NCBI GenBank assembly: GCA_006937955.1
Contig: SSNP01000050.1
Coordinates: 248,001-312,000 of the forward strand
DNA from: Pachypanchax playfairii
Lineage: Eukaryota; Chordata; Actinopteri; Cyprinodontiformes; Aplocheilidae
Length of the DNA stretch: 64,000 bases
Direction: 5' to 3'
The notes below the pieces were generated by a model that saw only the letters and a list, made by a program, of their open reading frames with translations, was not told where the DNA came from and did no database searches. Within the stretch, counting starts at the first letter, position 1; each line of letters starts with the position of its first letter. The translations under genes were made by a program, and so were the position numbers. Of the stretch, positions 27,151-40,253 are shown in pieces.

Positions 27151-28775
27151 CAAATCAAAGCTGTATGAAGGATGTCAGTGCTCAACATGTGCATTATAAA
27201 AAATGCAAAGATCTCAAGACTCTCCTCTATAAACTGAATTTGAAAGTGTTTAGTACAATTAAATAGCAATATATTTGTAAATGACTAAATGTTTTATCTA
27301 AGGTTGATCTTATTACTGTATAGATTTTATTCATAATGTCATTTGAACTGAGTACAATTTCTCAGTAGTACTCACAATTTTTTCTGATATATGTATATAC
27401 ATATACATATATGTGTAATTTTTCCACATGGCTATTATTTTTTGTTCATGAGAAAACACAGGTTAGGGTAACACTTTAAATCACTGTGCCTTCATGATCT
27501 TTCTTCAAACACTGAATTGTGCTCATCTATGACCCCCTTCACACTGGATCATGCTAAAGCATAAAAACATGTTGATGGTCTTTGCAGGGACTTGGCAAGG
27601 TCTTCTCTTGTGTACTGAGAACACAGGGAGCGCCCCATTACACAAAATAGGTCAACAATGGTTTTGGGCACACATAAAACTTAGCAAGGTCGTGGTGGTT
27701 TATCATCTTTTCTATGGGGTCCTGGGTGGAGCAGGGTAGCAACAGGAGCAGCAGATCCATACTGTAACATCAGGCCTGCATGCACCATAAACAAGAACAC
27801 GAAGTAGGTCTACAAAACTGATTACAAAATCTTATCACACTCATACCTCACTAAAGGTAAAAATAAACAAGTGTAGACATCACACCATTGGCAGTTGCGT
27901 CATTCTACTGTGAGAGCATCTTATAGTAGATAGCTGGACCATGTAATGATCTGAGAGTTGCAGAAGTATGGAGTCTCGGGTGTGATGTGATCAGGGGCGT
28001 ATGTGGTAGAATCTTTATAGAGCAAGGAGATTGTTGCAGGAATACTGAAAACATCATGAAGAAAACCTATTAGATGTGCACTAAGAACATAGCAGCTTTA
28101 GATTGCCATCAGACCGCAGAGCCTATAGTCATGTTTTAATGTGTTTTGTCGATTGTGGAGAGCATAGTGAGATCTTTTTCTGTGTGTGAAGGGGGGCTAA
28201 GTGACAAGAACATGTTGGCTGCAAAGAAAATCCTGTCTGATAATCAAACGCCTTATGCCTTGAATGTTTGCCAATTTCTGAGACATGATCATGCCAGATG
28301 TAAAAGTGCAAAATCAAGCTGGTGAATCTGAAAAAAAACACAAAAGGCATGTACAGGTTATGAGCCAACCATGAAAGATCATCCGTCATTACACTGTCCA
28401 AAATTACTGATTTTTAAAGCATGAGCGGCAAACACACAATGGCATAGCATGCGAAAAGATATAGCTTATACAATTAACTTTGTTTATTTTTGTGTCTTAC
28501 ATTTTTTTTTCTTTTTTCTCTTTTTTGAAAGAAGCATTGATGGTGTGGAGGATTACTAGAGTTAAGTTGTTCATAAGTAGTAATTTGGTTTGTAAAGCAC
28601 TTTCATATTTATGTCACAGTATAAAAACAATGTTTAGTGGGATGGAGTGATTTGCTTATCGCAGTATGTTTGTTAGTTGTGAGGGTGTTTGACATCACAT
28701 ACTGAAACAGTTAATCCTTGTTACTACTCTACAGGTATAAAGCTATTGCAATAAATGTTTTAAATATGCGTATGC
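26242..28775 (+). other. Probable 3' UTR of the protocadherin gene
   Basis: Sequence after the stop is AT-rich and holds no coding frame. An AATAAA at 28750-28755 is a candidate polyadenylation signal, and the end is therefore an estimate. Two Pumilio-type words are visible: TGTAAATA at 26783-26790 and TGTATATA at 27392-27399. A CA repeat and an ATATGTATATACATAT near-palindrome (about 27387-27414) lie inside. Neither transcript extent nor regulation can be proven from sequence alone. Confidence 0.4.
27101..27147. repeat. (AC)n microsatellite
   Basis: Uninterrupted AC dinucleotides. The histidine/threonine or valine/cysteine frames through it are artefacts of the repeat. Confidence 0.95.
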
Positions 28776-31334
28776 TTAATTTGAGTACAAGATGGTTACA
28801 TTAGGATATCTGTGTCTTTTATTCAAAAATGCATACATCAACTTTAGAAAATCTGGTACAGAATCATAAAATAGACCCATAATTTAGTTTGAAAGCATTG
28901 CTTTCATGAGGTACAGGTTTTAGTCTAATTAGAGTACATTTTTCCCCCTTCACATAAACCAGATGGAGCATTTCCCCTATTTCTTTTTAACTCTACTTAA
29001 CATATATTTTCCCAATAAAAAAAGATGACACAGTTAAGAGAACTAAGTAGAAACAGATGTGTCTAAACATTCTCCATGAGTGTGTGTCCACTTGATGAAT
29101 TGCTCCTCTGGCCTATTTAGCATTTTGTGTCCTTACAGAAAACAATGCTTCTCAAAAGCATTTCTTTCAGGTCACTGTGGCGTAAACAAAACCTTTCAGC
29201 GCAATAACTAATCCTAAGGGAGACTAGTATTTGAAGGTTAAGATTCTGAAATAGGGTTGCCATGGAAACACAACAAGTTTGACCATTAAAAAGAGAACCT
29301 ATAACTTATTGCTTATTTTGATTTGTAGAGTTTGGTTTGGAGAAATATATTTAACATCACCACAATAAGTTGAAGCTCGTTAAACTGAAAAAGTTTTCAT
29401 GCTTGAAAAATTGTGAAATGACACACGCATCAAACACTCGTTCAGGGATGTCCATATTAATCTTACTGATTTTTAGTACTTCCAAAGTAATTTCATAAGT
29501 AGAGTTAGGAATCTTTTGAATATTATCATTGCAGAGTATTTATAATCTATTCAAAGTCTCATCAAGATTTGACTCAAATATATCACTAATTTGTGAAAAT
29601 GAATGAAAAGTTGATACATTTTTTTCAGTAAACTCAAGTCATTAACATCAGTCAACAAGTGTTTTGTAAAAAAAAAAAAACTGAACTCAGGTGTTAGATC
29701 ATGTACATCAATGTACTATTTTATGATTCAGTTTCTCTTGCAGCTACTTTCACTGTCCTGCTTGTTGGTCCTGCTGGTTTTGGTAAACTATCAATTTATT
29801 TGCTAGAAATGAAACTGCTGTTTCTTACAGAAATGTAACTGATATGACATTTACATGAAACAGGAAGAAGTCTGGATATGGCAAGTAAGTTGCTTCTGTT
29901 TTTGTGTAATTGATATGCTTAAGTTATTGTATGGTCATTGGTGTTTTACTGTTTAACAACTTTGATTACTTACAAATGGTAACACGTTTAAAAATGTTAC
30001 ATTCTTGACTGTATTTATGCTTATCAAAAAATAATTTGTAAAACTTCTAGCAAAAATGAACTCTTATTTACCTATAAGTGTCTTTAAAAAAAATGAAAAA
30101 AATGACCCACAACATATTTAAGTTGTTGGCAATATTAGATATGTTTTGAAAAAAAAATATGGTAATGTCTGGTCATCAAATCACAACCATAGCCAAGTCC
30201 CAAGTAATTAAGGCTAAAATGCCCAATAAACCACAGTAATTTTATTTTCTTTTTTTAGTTTTATTTTTCATCGTAACCTCATTTGAAATGTTTATCAGCT
30301 GTCGTCCATTGGACCAGTTTAAATTCTAACTTGCCATGGAAGCTACTGACTAGTGCAAGAATAGTTTCTGAGAAGCTTCAAAGCTAATTGCCTTGGATGT
30401 GTGAGGGGAAGTAAATTAGTGTCACACCACAACCAAGAAAAAGGTTCCCAATCGTATTTTCTTCTTCTGTGGCTTTGAGAATATTTTTTTACAGTCAAGA
30501 AATCCTCTGTGCACAAAGTGGAAAAAAGTGAATGTTAAGCAGAAATCAGTCACAGAGAGATGCTGCACACATCAGACAGGATCCTCAAAGATACAATAGA
30601 CAGAAACAACATCATCTGAATATTCAAGGGTGCATTTAAATATAATCTAAGTTTAAATTAAAAACCTAACTGCTTGAACAGTTTTTTCTACTGTTTTCTT
30701 TACTGCCAATTGGATGTTTTAGGTTGAATTTCAACCAACCCAGGAGACTGGAAAGTAAACCTAAATGTTATATGCCATTTTAGACATGCATTTGACTCTT
30801 CAAGAGGAGTTCTGTAAGAGGTCAAATTTCAAACCAATAAAAATGCTCTCTGATGGGAAGATGTTTCTCAGTAGATTTTACTTAAGAGATGGTGAAAGGG
30901 GGATAAAAAAACAAAACTCAGACAGAAGAAATTCTGCTCAAAAACAGCCAAGGCAAATGTTAACTTAAAATAAAAGTGATTGCTAGACATAAGTATATTG
31001 AGATTATATTTGTTAAAAATTTATTTTTGTTATGTTAGTCTTAACACTTAAAAATAAATTAAAGACAGAAAATGAATACATTTCCACTAACTTATGTTTT
31101 ATTTCAATGTACTAACTTGGTTTGTTTTGACTCAACATAATCTATTGAGGTCAAATCAATGTCTGTTTTACTGTTGGTTTTAACTAAGTTGATCTACATT
31201 ACTTGCTGAAATGAATCAACATTTTATAGGGTTCCATCATTTCAACCAAACATTCATTGACCAAGTAACCAAGTGCTTTTTAATACAATTTTTAAAACCT
31301 CAAATATTATGTATCAGGGGAATTACTGAAATAA
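28776..31334. other. Non-coding stretch, nothing recognised
   Basis: AT-rich intergenic sequence downstream of the protocadherin gene. Only short A runs and chance frames are seen. Confidence 0.5.
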
Positions 31335-31610
31335 GTTGCATGATAGTACAATGTGTTAAAACGTCCAACTGATAGGTCCTTGATTCAGTTTCCAGCTGGG
31401 TCCTTTTTGCATGTTTGTATTTCTCCTTGTGTGTGTGTTTTCCTAGGTACTCCAGGTTGTGAATTATTTTTTCTCTTTGTGTGGCTTTTTGATGTGGTTG
31501 TCACCTATCACAGGTCTCTTGCCCCAGTGACCCCTGGAGGTCAGGACCAGCTCTCTGAGGTCCTGAACAAGAATAAATAGGCATATAAAAAATGTATGAA
31601 TGGAAATAAC
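31335..31610 (+). repeat. Dispersed fish repeat, decayed copy 1
   Basis: A worn copy of the family seen again at 36213 and 39875. Shared landmarks in order are GGTCCTTGATTCAG, TTTTTGCATGTTTGTATT, GTTTTCCTAGGTACTCCAGG, CCCCAGTGACCCCTGGAGG, and an end with CCTGAACAAGAATAAATAGG and ATGTATGAATGG, which corresponds to the GGAT-rich end of other copies. Parts of the middle are missing. The class of the family (LINE tail, SINE-like or DNA element) is not resolved. Confidence 0.6.
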
Positions 31611-34600
31611 TGAAATGTAAACATGTCTCAAAAGAAATTTTAAATTATTTAATCTTGAGCAAACACAAAATGTTGACTTCTTGAAAGCAGTAAACACTCG
31701 TGTGTATTCAGGTATGTAATATTTAAAATGATTCAGACATACAGCCTGGTGTGAAATAACAACCCTAAGAACCCAGAATGTCTCTAAATAACTATAGCTT
31801 ATGCATCTTGTTTAAAACTAACCTTAGAGTCTATTTAAATAAACAGCACAATGTATTACATTTATAAACCTTGAGAAAAGCTGGCTGACTAAATGAAACA
31901 TGAAGGTCAGTGGGGAGGAAGATGAGAGAACATGAACTGTCATGCAATAGCCGATGCCATAACTATGACAAATTAAAGAGAAATTGCAGCTTGGCCAGCT
32001 TCTCTGACTCTGACCTTAAATTACAAATCGGAATCATTAAGTTATTGCATTTTTAGAGGTCACAGTGAAGTACAGGTTGAAGCTGAATACCGAATCTTCC
32101 TCCAAAATGCCTTAAACGTCCACTTTTTGTGTCAGAAAATAATGCAAACAGGATTATATAAAAGCTTTGACATGATCTTTCCTGGGCAATAGAATAAATT
32201 GTGGTGGTAGATTTTTATTGTGTAAGAGCATAATTTTGCTAGATACATAAGTCACTGCTAATATTAGATTTTAGAAAGCAGATCATCTTTGCTTACATGA
32301 TTGATATACAGTTTACTTATACAGCAACAGTCAGGAATTCTGTGCAAAAAAGGTTTGGCATAGCCATATCCTGCACTCAAAACAGTGCATATAAAATCTG
32401 ACATATAGGTCATAAAAGGCATTAGGAACAAGGTTTCACATGTATATTTATTTTTTTAATCCAAATACTTTCATGCACAGTCTAAATCAAGACAAACACT
32501 GATTCTCAGGCAATGTTTGATGAAATAAAAAAAGGCTTGATTTTTTTTTTGTCATCATTTGTTACCCAAACTTGACCCACCAAAAAGCTATAATTATATA
32601 GCTATACTGTAGATATGTGAAAACTGATACATTTTAAAAAGTGGAGCAATATGTTAGATTCTATTCTGGAAAATGATGCAAGTGTGCATGATGTCTAAAG
32701 AAAAAAAAAAAAAAAATCTGAAACTGCATTTGACCCATTTCAAAAAAATAAAAATAAAAATAGTTTGTAACAACAACAACTGCTACTGACATAATGACAT
32801 AATATGACATTGTTTCCTATAATTTTATATATAAAATAGAGACTTGTGCTGCAAAAGTTCTGATGATTGTTTGTGCATGTAAAAGTTCACATTAAAAAAT
32901 GGCCAATTGTCTGATAAAAATAGCCTGAGGGTACGCCTCTAACTCCGGTCCACAGAGTCAAACCATGACAGCATCAACAGTTTCTAAAGTGTTCGTTCAA
33001 CAACAACATGCATCCACTTATTCTTGAAATCTTATTTTACCAGCATCAGAAATATGGATGTAGGAACACTTTATCATATGACAAACAAAAATAAAAAACA
33101 CACACAACAGCATGACAATAAAGACAGAAACATCTGGAACTGTTTAACAAACACAGGGCAGGTGTGATAAGAGACAATGCAAGTAAATTAAACAAGAGTG
33201 CAAAAACCAAACCATTAATACCTTATAGATAGAAAAATAAAAAGTAAGAATGTGCTCAATCCACACGTTAAATTATGAAAAGTAACAATAAATTACTAAA
33301 GAAAATACAAATGATTACCCATAACACAGTTTTTTAATATGTTAAAAGTAAGAGTTAGATTATTCATTATGAAGGTGAAATTTGGCACAGCATATCCAAA
33401 ATCTTGAATGCACTTTTAGAACAATTTAAAATCAATGTTTCTTACTGAAAGTTTGCAAAATATGTTTGGTGAGCACATTACATAGTCCAAAGAAGATTTA
33501 AAAATCTTTCCATTAAATTTTCAAACAAAATGTATTTTATTATTTTTAATTTTTTTAAAGCTACAGTGAAAGTCTTTAAAGAAAGCCCCTGAAAGAGTTG
33601 TCTAATTCCAGTGGTTTTAACCAATTATATCCAAGGAAAAAAAAAACATCAAGACACTGCCTCCATTAGGGTCAGCGATAAATCTCCAATATGTTACCCA
33701 CCCAAAACATACAGAGACATTAAAACGATTTTGGTTGTATGAAGGCTGATATAACATCGTGACAGAAAAATATTGACTCAACATTCTGCTGCTGAACACT
33801 ATCCACACTTTAACCGATGCTAGAAAAGGAGAATAAAAATGAAAAAGAGTAAAAACAGTTGAGCTAAAATGTTAACTGTAACATGATTGAAATAGTCCAA
33901 GCCAAAAGTAAGACAAGTAAAAATTGTTTCAAGGTTTTCTGAACCAGTTCTAACGATAGGCTTGATCCGTAGCTCTTTTTCCCTTCATTCATTAACATTT
34001 TCTGATTTTTGCAGAAATAATATTTGTGTGATTCAACTCAAGAAAAATAGCATGAATCACATAAACATGGGATTTTTATTATAAGGCTCAAAACATCTAT
34101 AAAGAGTAACAACCTTCAATTACCTGTGTACACAAATAATAAAAAAAATACTGCCCACACAGAATAAAACAATCCCTAAAAAGGTGCATATTTGACTTTT
34201 CTACTTTCATGACCAATGAATTTTCAATTACAAGCATTTTTTTAACCATCAGAAATGAGTTCTCTGCCTTTCTACATGTAAATGCAAAAATAAAATATTT
34301 TAAATTTGTTTAACTCAATTTTTTTAAAAACAATTCTCAATGTAACAAACAACTCCTTCTTTTCTTTTGTAACTGCTTTTTTCCATTGGGGTTTTTATGT
34401 TCATAGTCACATCTAGCAGAGGATGTTAAAACCGGACAGCTCGTAAAAGCACAAATAGAAACCTTTGATTGTTTCATCAAGAGTTAACACCTTACTGAGA
34501 ATCAATGAGAGCACCAATTGTGAAACAGCAATTCTTTGGAAACTAAGGCCATTTAGAGACAGATCTGATGTCTTCATGTCTGTCTTGGTCCATGCAGAAA

Positions 34601-35402
34601 TTTGATCCACATGGGTAAAACAGACACATCTGTATGGATTGCTCCAGCAAGCCAATCAAGGAACAAACACTCTGCCAATATTCCCTCCAGATGAGGCCCG
34701 AGTTCTCAATAGAGGTCTGAGATGAAGGACAGAAAGCAGACTGGGATTGTTGATTAACCTCTGGAGTCTGTAGTCAATCTTTTCACATCGTAAAAACCCT
34801 GGTGCATTATAGTACACATCCATGTCCACTGCAGCAATCTGAAAAGGATTCTTGTCAAGACCACCTTTCTTTAAACAGTGTGGTGAAATGGGCTGTAGAC
34901 CAGTTGGATTCTCACCTGGTATTGCCTTCGCTGCAGCAACTCGTAATGACTGAAGTCGTACTCCCAGTAGGAAGCTTCAGTGTAGTGAGAAACTAACAGC
35001 CAGTGTCAGAACAAGAGAGGATCCAAATGAGCCAAAGCAGAGACTGAGTGAGAAAAAGGTAAGTAAAAGGTTATTGTAAAAGATGTTGGAGCTTTAACAA
35101 CTGTGGAGGAGGGTGTAGATCTGGAGCCAGAAAAGTGGTAGAATAAGTTGGTGATAGCTCAATGACTGAAAACTGTTAATTGCTGTAATTTGAGCTTTTA
35201 ACAGATCGTCTGTTGCAGGTTTTGGTGACGGAACCTACAAAGCAAGGAGGAAGAGGAGAACATGATAATGCGGTAGGTAAGTTTAGAGAGCAGGTGAGGC
35301 AGAATTGTTCGGATGAGATTTTTTTCCAGGTTTTAGCACATGGATGGAACAAAATCACTTTTTTTTTTTTTTTTTTTTTTTTAAAAAAGTGANNNNNNNN
35401 NN

Positions 35403-35436
<34 letters not shown>

Positions 35437-36212
35437 AGTGAATTCTTTCTTTCACAGAAATTGTTGAAGGTGTCCAGAGAGGAGGACTGTGTTTGGATGT
35501 TGTGGATCTGCTGGGGAGAGACAGATAAGTTCCTTTTACATAACAGGATTACTAAGAAATATAATCACAAGAGTGATTTTTTGCTGAGACTATGACTGTA
35601 ACTGTCTTGTGAATGCAGATAGAAATACCTGCAGATTTAGAACAGGTGTGACACAGCAGCAGCAGAAGAGTATGCCAGTGGGTGGGATTCAGGAAGAACA
35701 GAGCTTACTAAGACTCACACACAAGCAAAAGAGGAAAAAGGGAAAAACAAATGAGAAAAGAGAAGAGGAAAAAGATGAAAAAGAAAAGCATGAATTGCTC
35801 ACATAATCAAGAATTACTGACTCTTATTTTGATTGTTGTTTTCCTACTCAAATAAAGTTAAAAAGTGATACAAATTAAGGAAAATTTCAAAAAGAAAAAC
35901 ATATTCCAACACATAAAAAAAGATCTTGATCTCGATGTGAGGTGAAAAGATAAAACACATTGTGTTTTGACTGTGATTTAATATCTAGAATAATTTATTT
36001 AACACAGCTGAACTGAGTGACCAAAAATGCATTTTTATGACATTTCCTAAGCCAATAGTTGCAAACACTTTAATTGTCAAAGTTTTCATTAAAATCCAAA
36101 AATGAGACTTTTGAGTATTAGAAAATATTGATTGAACAACTTAAAGTTGAATAGATATGAAAAGATATACTAAAAAAGCCTAAACAAATAATGACCATAA
36201 ACTATATAAACA
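31611..36212. other. Non-coding stretch with one assembly gap
   Basis: AT-rich sequence with short A and T runs. A purine-rich tract at about 35730-35800 produces a lysine/glutamate-rich frame that is not a protein I recognise. No other element was identified apart from the gapped T tract at 35359-35431. Confidence 0.45.
35359..35431. repeat. Poly-T tract with 10-N gap, duplicated flanks
   Basis: T run 35359-35382, TTAAAAAAGTGA, 10 N at 35393-35402, then a second T run (35404-35431) ending TACAAAAGTGAATTC. Both sides of the gap show a T run followed by A-rich bases and AAGTGA, so the same locus may have been assembled twice. Confidence 0.85.
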
Positions 36213-37230
36213 ATACAGCACTGTTCCCTTATAGCATGAAGGTCCTGGGTTTGAAATTTGTCTTAAAACTTTCTGCATGGAGTTTGCATGTTCTCCCTGT
36301 GCACATATGTTTTCTCCAGGATCTCTGGAGTCCTTACTTAGACCAAAATTGTGTCTATTAGGTTAATTGGCAAATTTAAATTGGCCCTATGTGTGAGTGT
36401 GGAAGGTTGTTCACATGTGATTCTGTAGAAGATAAAATATTCTTGCTTTCACACATTATATCACAGTCACTTATACAATGTTTCGGAGTCTCTCATGCAT
36501 CATAATAGACCCACTTCCTATCAAATTCATACCCATTATCTATCTTTGTTATTTACATAATCTGTCACATCCACATTCCCTATCAGAAGGTGGTGTCTGA
36601 TGGTGTTTTTTGAGAAAGGGATTTTGCATGCTTTAGACAAGTTGTCTTTATGTAACAATACACATGCAAAATAATAATACTGTGTGTGAAAGAGTTTGAA
36701 TTCTCAGTTTCTGATTGGGTATCTGCTGATGAAGACAGTAGAAGAATTAAATGGAGATGTCTCACTGTCTTGGCAGAGCAGTTGCAATTTTACAAATGTA
36801 GATATATACTCCAAGAAGTCTTAAGTAGTCTTTAAACTAAACCTACACTGTTAAAGACCAAAACTAAGTAATGGACTTCTGTCATCATGAAGGAATGCGG
36901 AATGAGTTTATGAGTTTGATATGCAAAGTATATGAGTTTGATAGGTCCTGGTTATTAGTTTGGTAGATTATGTTAGAGGTGGGGACTTCGCTATAATCCA
37001 CACAAGACTATGACATAATGCTTAAGAGACTGTGATATGCTGTGAAAGCAAGAATAATTTAATTCCTACAAGGTCTCTTTATAGATGTTTATCTCTATGT
37101 GGCTCTATGATGGACTGGCAACATGTCCATGGTGTAACGCCACCTTTTACAGTGACTTCTGTAGATAAGCACCAACCCTCTTGACCCTGCACCGGAAAAG
37201 GAAGGAAAAGAAAATGAATGTCTATAAGAA
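36213..37230 (+). repeat. Dispersed fish repeat, copy 2, split by an insertion
   Basis: The first half (about 36213-36411) runs from AGCACTGTTCCCTTATAGCA through GGTCCTGGGTTTGAAATTTG, GCATGGAGTTTGCATGTTCT and TTAATTGGCAAATTTAAATT to GTGTGAGTGTGGAAGGTTGT. The second half (about 37085-37230) resumes with TATCTCTATGTGGCTCTATG, ATGGACTGGCAACATGTCCA and the tail GAAAATGAATG. Both halves are in the same orientation and in the family's order, so a single copy was interrupted. The GGGTTTGAAATTT word resembles a tRNA-type B box, but a SINE origin is not shown. Confidence 0.7.
36440..37054. mobile_element. TA-flanked inverted-repeat element (MITE-like), 615 bp
   Basis: The left end TTCTTGCTTTCACACATTAT continues with ATCACAGTCACTTATACAATG. 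The right end, reverse-complemented, reads TTCTTGCTTTCACAGCATAT and then CACAGTCTCTTAAGCATTATG. This gives imperfect terminal inverted repeats of about 40 bp. TA flanks both ends (36438-36439 and 37055-37056), as in Tc1/mariner-type insertions. No transposase frame is present, so it would be non-autonomous. About 27-30 bases on each side separate it from the recognisable parts of the host repeat, so the true ends could lie slightly further out. Confidence 0.65.
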
Positions 37231-39874
37231 TAAAATAATGCAGGAAAGGAAAACTATTATGTTAAGTTATAAGCTAATCATAACTATCAAAGTAGGGAAA
37301 ATGTAACATTTATTAAAGTTATTTAAATAATAAGTAAGAAATGAATTACTATAAAAACGAATTAAAAACAGCCAATGCTTGTATGTGACAATTTTTTTCC
37401 AACAGCATTCAGGCCTTTAAACAGTTCAGTTTTAATCAAGATGTTTCTCCCTTCATATTAGCTCCATAATTGAAACCTCTTTTTTTTAATGTACTGACAT
37501 TCAAAATGGCTCTTGTCAAGTCACCTTTTGGCTGAATTAAAATGTAATCACCTGTAATTGTGCTGGCTGTGGGGATTATTTTATTTTATGTAGGGTCTTC
37601 TGAATACCTAAAAGACAAGACAGAGATAAGTAATATCCATTAAAATTCAAATGAAACACTGTGGTAGAGTATTCCCAGAAATATGAGCTTTTAGGCACTC
37701 GCTTTTAATTTGGAAAGGAATTTCCCAAACCTTTCCTGGAAACACTTGGTGTTAAAAAAGCTGGGACGGAGGGCTGCAACATATTGACCCATATTATGTT
37801 GCTGCAGGTTATTAAAGTAAAACGTACACTGTGTTTACTTTGTGCTCTAGTGTGTCTTTATTTGTATATTTTATATTTCACTAACTCGTAGGGGTTCAAA
37901 TACTAACAATACTAGCTAAAGAGAAAATTGCATATTCTGAGCGTGTCTTCAATCTATTCTTCTAGATGTGAGATTGAAGAAAAATATGGAGAAATGAAAC
38001 ACTCTTGGAAATTGAGGCCATACCAAAATGTGCACCCCCTACTTGCGGATGCAGTAAACATTTTCCTGCTGTCTCCCTTTACCATTTAATCATAACGTAC
38101 ACCTGTGAGAACTTTTTGCAGATGTTGACATCTGTTGATTTGTGCCTTGTCTTGTCTTTTTCATTTCCATCTTTAGAATATATTTAGTTCTAACTAGGTA
38201 TTTATTACATTAAAAAGCACATAAAGTGTGGGGGACATTCAGTCATAACTTTAGTGCTCAGACTTGTTTCAAACATACAATATGGCAGCAATTGTAAATT
38301 AAATAATATGTCTTCAATTCTGCACAAAAGAAGTTGACAGAGGTTCTGTACATCCTCTATTGTATTTAGTCTGTGTATTAGAAGACGGAAAAGTCTTTGT
38401 ATTTTTTCAGTTTTTAAGAAATGTTTAGTTTTGAAACTCTCTATAAATTATTTAAATAAAAAGTGAATTAAACTGAAAAAAATTGAAAATACTTTTTAAA
38501 ATCCTATTGAAATAGTGAGAGAATAAAATTTAAACAACCATAACTATGAAGTTTTCTGCACTGTGAGAGTGACTAATTCATAGTCAAGGCTGATCGTAAT
38601 AACTCTTAACATGAGTGGATTTCAAAGTTCAAATAAACTGTGTTCATTTAACATTTATTGTTACCTTTACGAACATACAAGACACGAGTTCTTACTCATC
38701 TTCCAATTAGACCACTTTTCTATTCGGTCTTAAAGAAACATAATCTCTAAGGAGAACCAATGAGCATAAGTCATGTTCTTTGCAGCATCAGCATCATCGT
38801 CCTAATGATACGAGAGAACAAAAAGGGCTTTTCCTGACCTTGCGCTTCGTTTATAATCTCCTTTGTGGAAATTACACTCTGACTTTATGAATATATTGTA
38901 ATTGGGCAGATGTATTCTAATAGGCAGTAAGATATAGTGTCTTTCTAATCTCTCATTTATATGCAAAGGAGCGTTGGTTAAAGAGCTTAGATGTTCTTCT
39001 GTCTTACTGACTCCTTTCCCCCCCTCAATCAAGTTACTTTTTAAATTTTAAAAATGTATTTATCTATTCTTTGACTATTTTCTCATATATTTTCCCTTTG
39101 GACTTTGTGTGGGAAATATGTACATGGTTCAGAGTCACAAAGGTCCATATCCGAGGGTACACTCTGTACATAGATGTATGTATTCATTTGTTAGCATCTT
39201 TATATATATATATTTTTTTTTTTTTTGCTTACTTTTCTAGCCATGGTTATGAAACCCACTAAGCATCAACTTTTGCAAAGCTTTAGACTTAACAAATATG
39301 ATTTTTGTCAAACATTTTTATTTACAATTATAGACAGGAAGCTCTTTTGAAAATTAACATGTTTTGCTTTTATTAATCTCTCCTGGAAAGATGCATTTTA
39401 AGTATATATGCTGTGAAAGACAAAAGCCTGATTGTGCCACAGAACTGATCAAATTCTCCCTTACGCCTACTCCAACTATCCCTTCAGCTACAATTAGTAT
39501 TCATGAAAATGCTATTGATTTATTATACTAAAGGGTGGCAACTTGAGCATTTGTTTTTTTTTCTTTTACACTGGTAAGAAGTCTGCAACTTCAGCTCATT
39601 TCTAGATAGAGCCATCCAATTAGCATTTTCAAATCCTATTTAAGTTGCAGTTTATGCTACTCTTGAGAATGTACAAGTAGTGAGTTCAGACACTCCTATT
39701 AGCCTCACTGCTCAAAGTTTATCCCCTTTCCAGAGCACAATTTCTGCATCTATTTGTAAGACAAAAACACCAATGAAAGTTATCACTATGATAACTTATT
39801 GAAGATATCTTTAAAATGGAGAAAAAACAGGATATTAATTCAAATAGGAATATACATTTAAATTGAAGTATCTG
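37231..39874. other. Non-coding stretch, nothing firm
   Basis: AT-rich sequence with chance frames only. The words AAAAAAGCTGGGACGGAGGG near 37755 resemble the end of the AAAAAAGTTGGGAC family seen at 47738, but too little is left to call. A short TA and T run lies at 39199-39226. Confidence 0.45.
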
Positions 39875-40229
39875 ATCCATCAATCCATCTTCTGAACCTG
39901 CTTCTTCCTGTTCAGGGTTGCAGAGAGCTGTTGCCTACCTCCAGTGCTGGTCATGGGGTGAGAGGCAGGGTACACCAGGTCACCAGTCCATCACAGGGCC
40001 ACACATAGACAAGCAACCATTCACACACACACTCACACCTAGGGACAATTTAAAGTTGCCACTTCACGTCTTGCATGTTTTTGGACTGTGGGAGGAAACT
40101 GGACTCCCCAGAGACAGCCCACGCATGCACGAGGAGAACATGCAAACTCATTGCAGAGAAGAATAGAACACAAGAACTTCTTGCTGCAAGGCTACAGCTC
40201 TACCAACTGTGCCACCACTGTGCAGCCCA
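39875..40229 (-). repeat. Dispersed fish repeat, copy 3, near full length
   Basis: Reverse-complement copy of the same family as 31335 and 36213, and the best preserved. On the minus strand it begins GGGCTGCACAGTGGTGGCAC, then GCCTTGCAGCAAGAAGTTCT, GAGTTTGCATGTTCTCCTCG, TCCTCCCACAGTCCAAAAAC, TGTGTGAATGGTTGC, CCTGTGATGGACTGGTGACC and CCTGAACAGGAAGAAGCAGG, ending in ATGGATTGATGG. The Tc1-like element begins only about 24 bases beyond it. The 82-codon frame across it is a shadow of the repeat. Confidence 0.75.
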
Positions 40230-40253
40230 AAGTATCTGATATTTGATCAAATA

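Noticed and set aside
36213..36265. tRNA gene suggested by GGGTTTGAAATTT
   Set aside because: No cloverleaf can be drawn. The B-box-like word belongs to a dispersed repeat.
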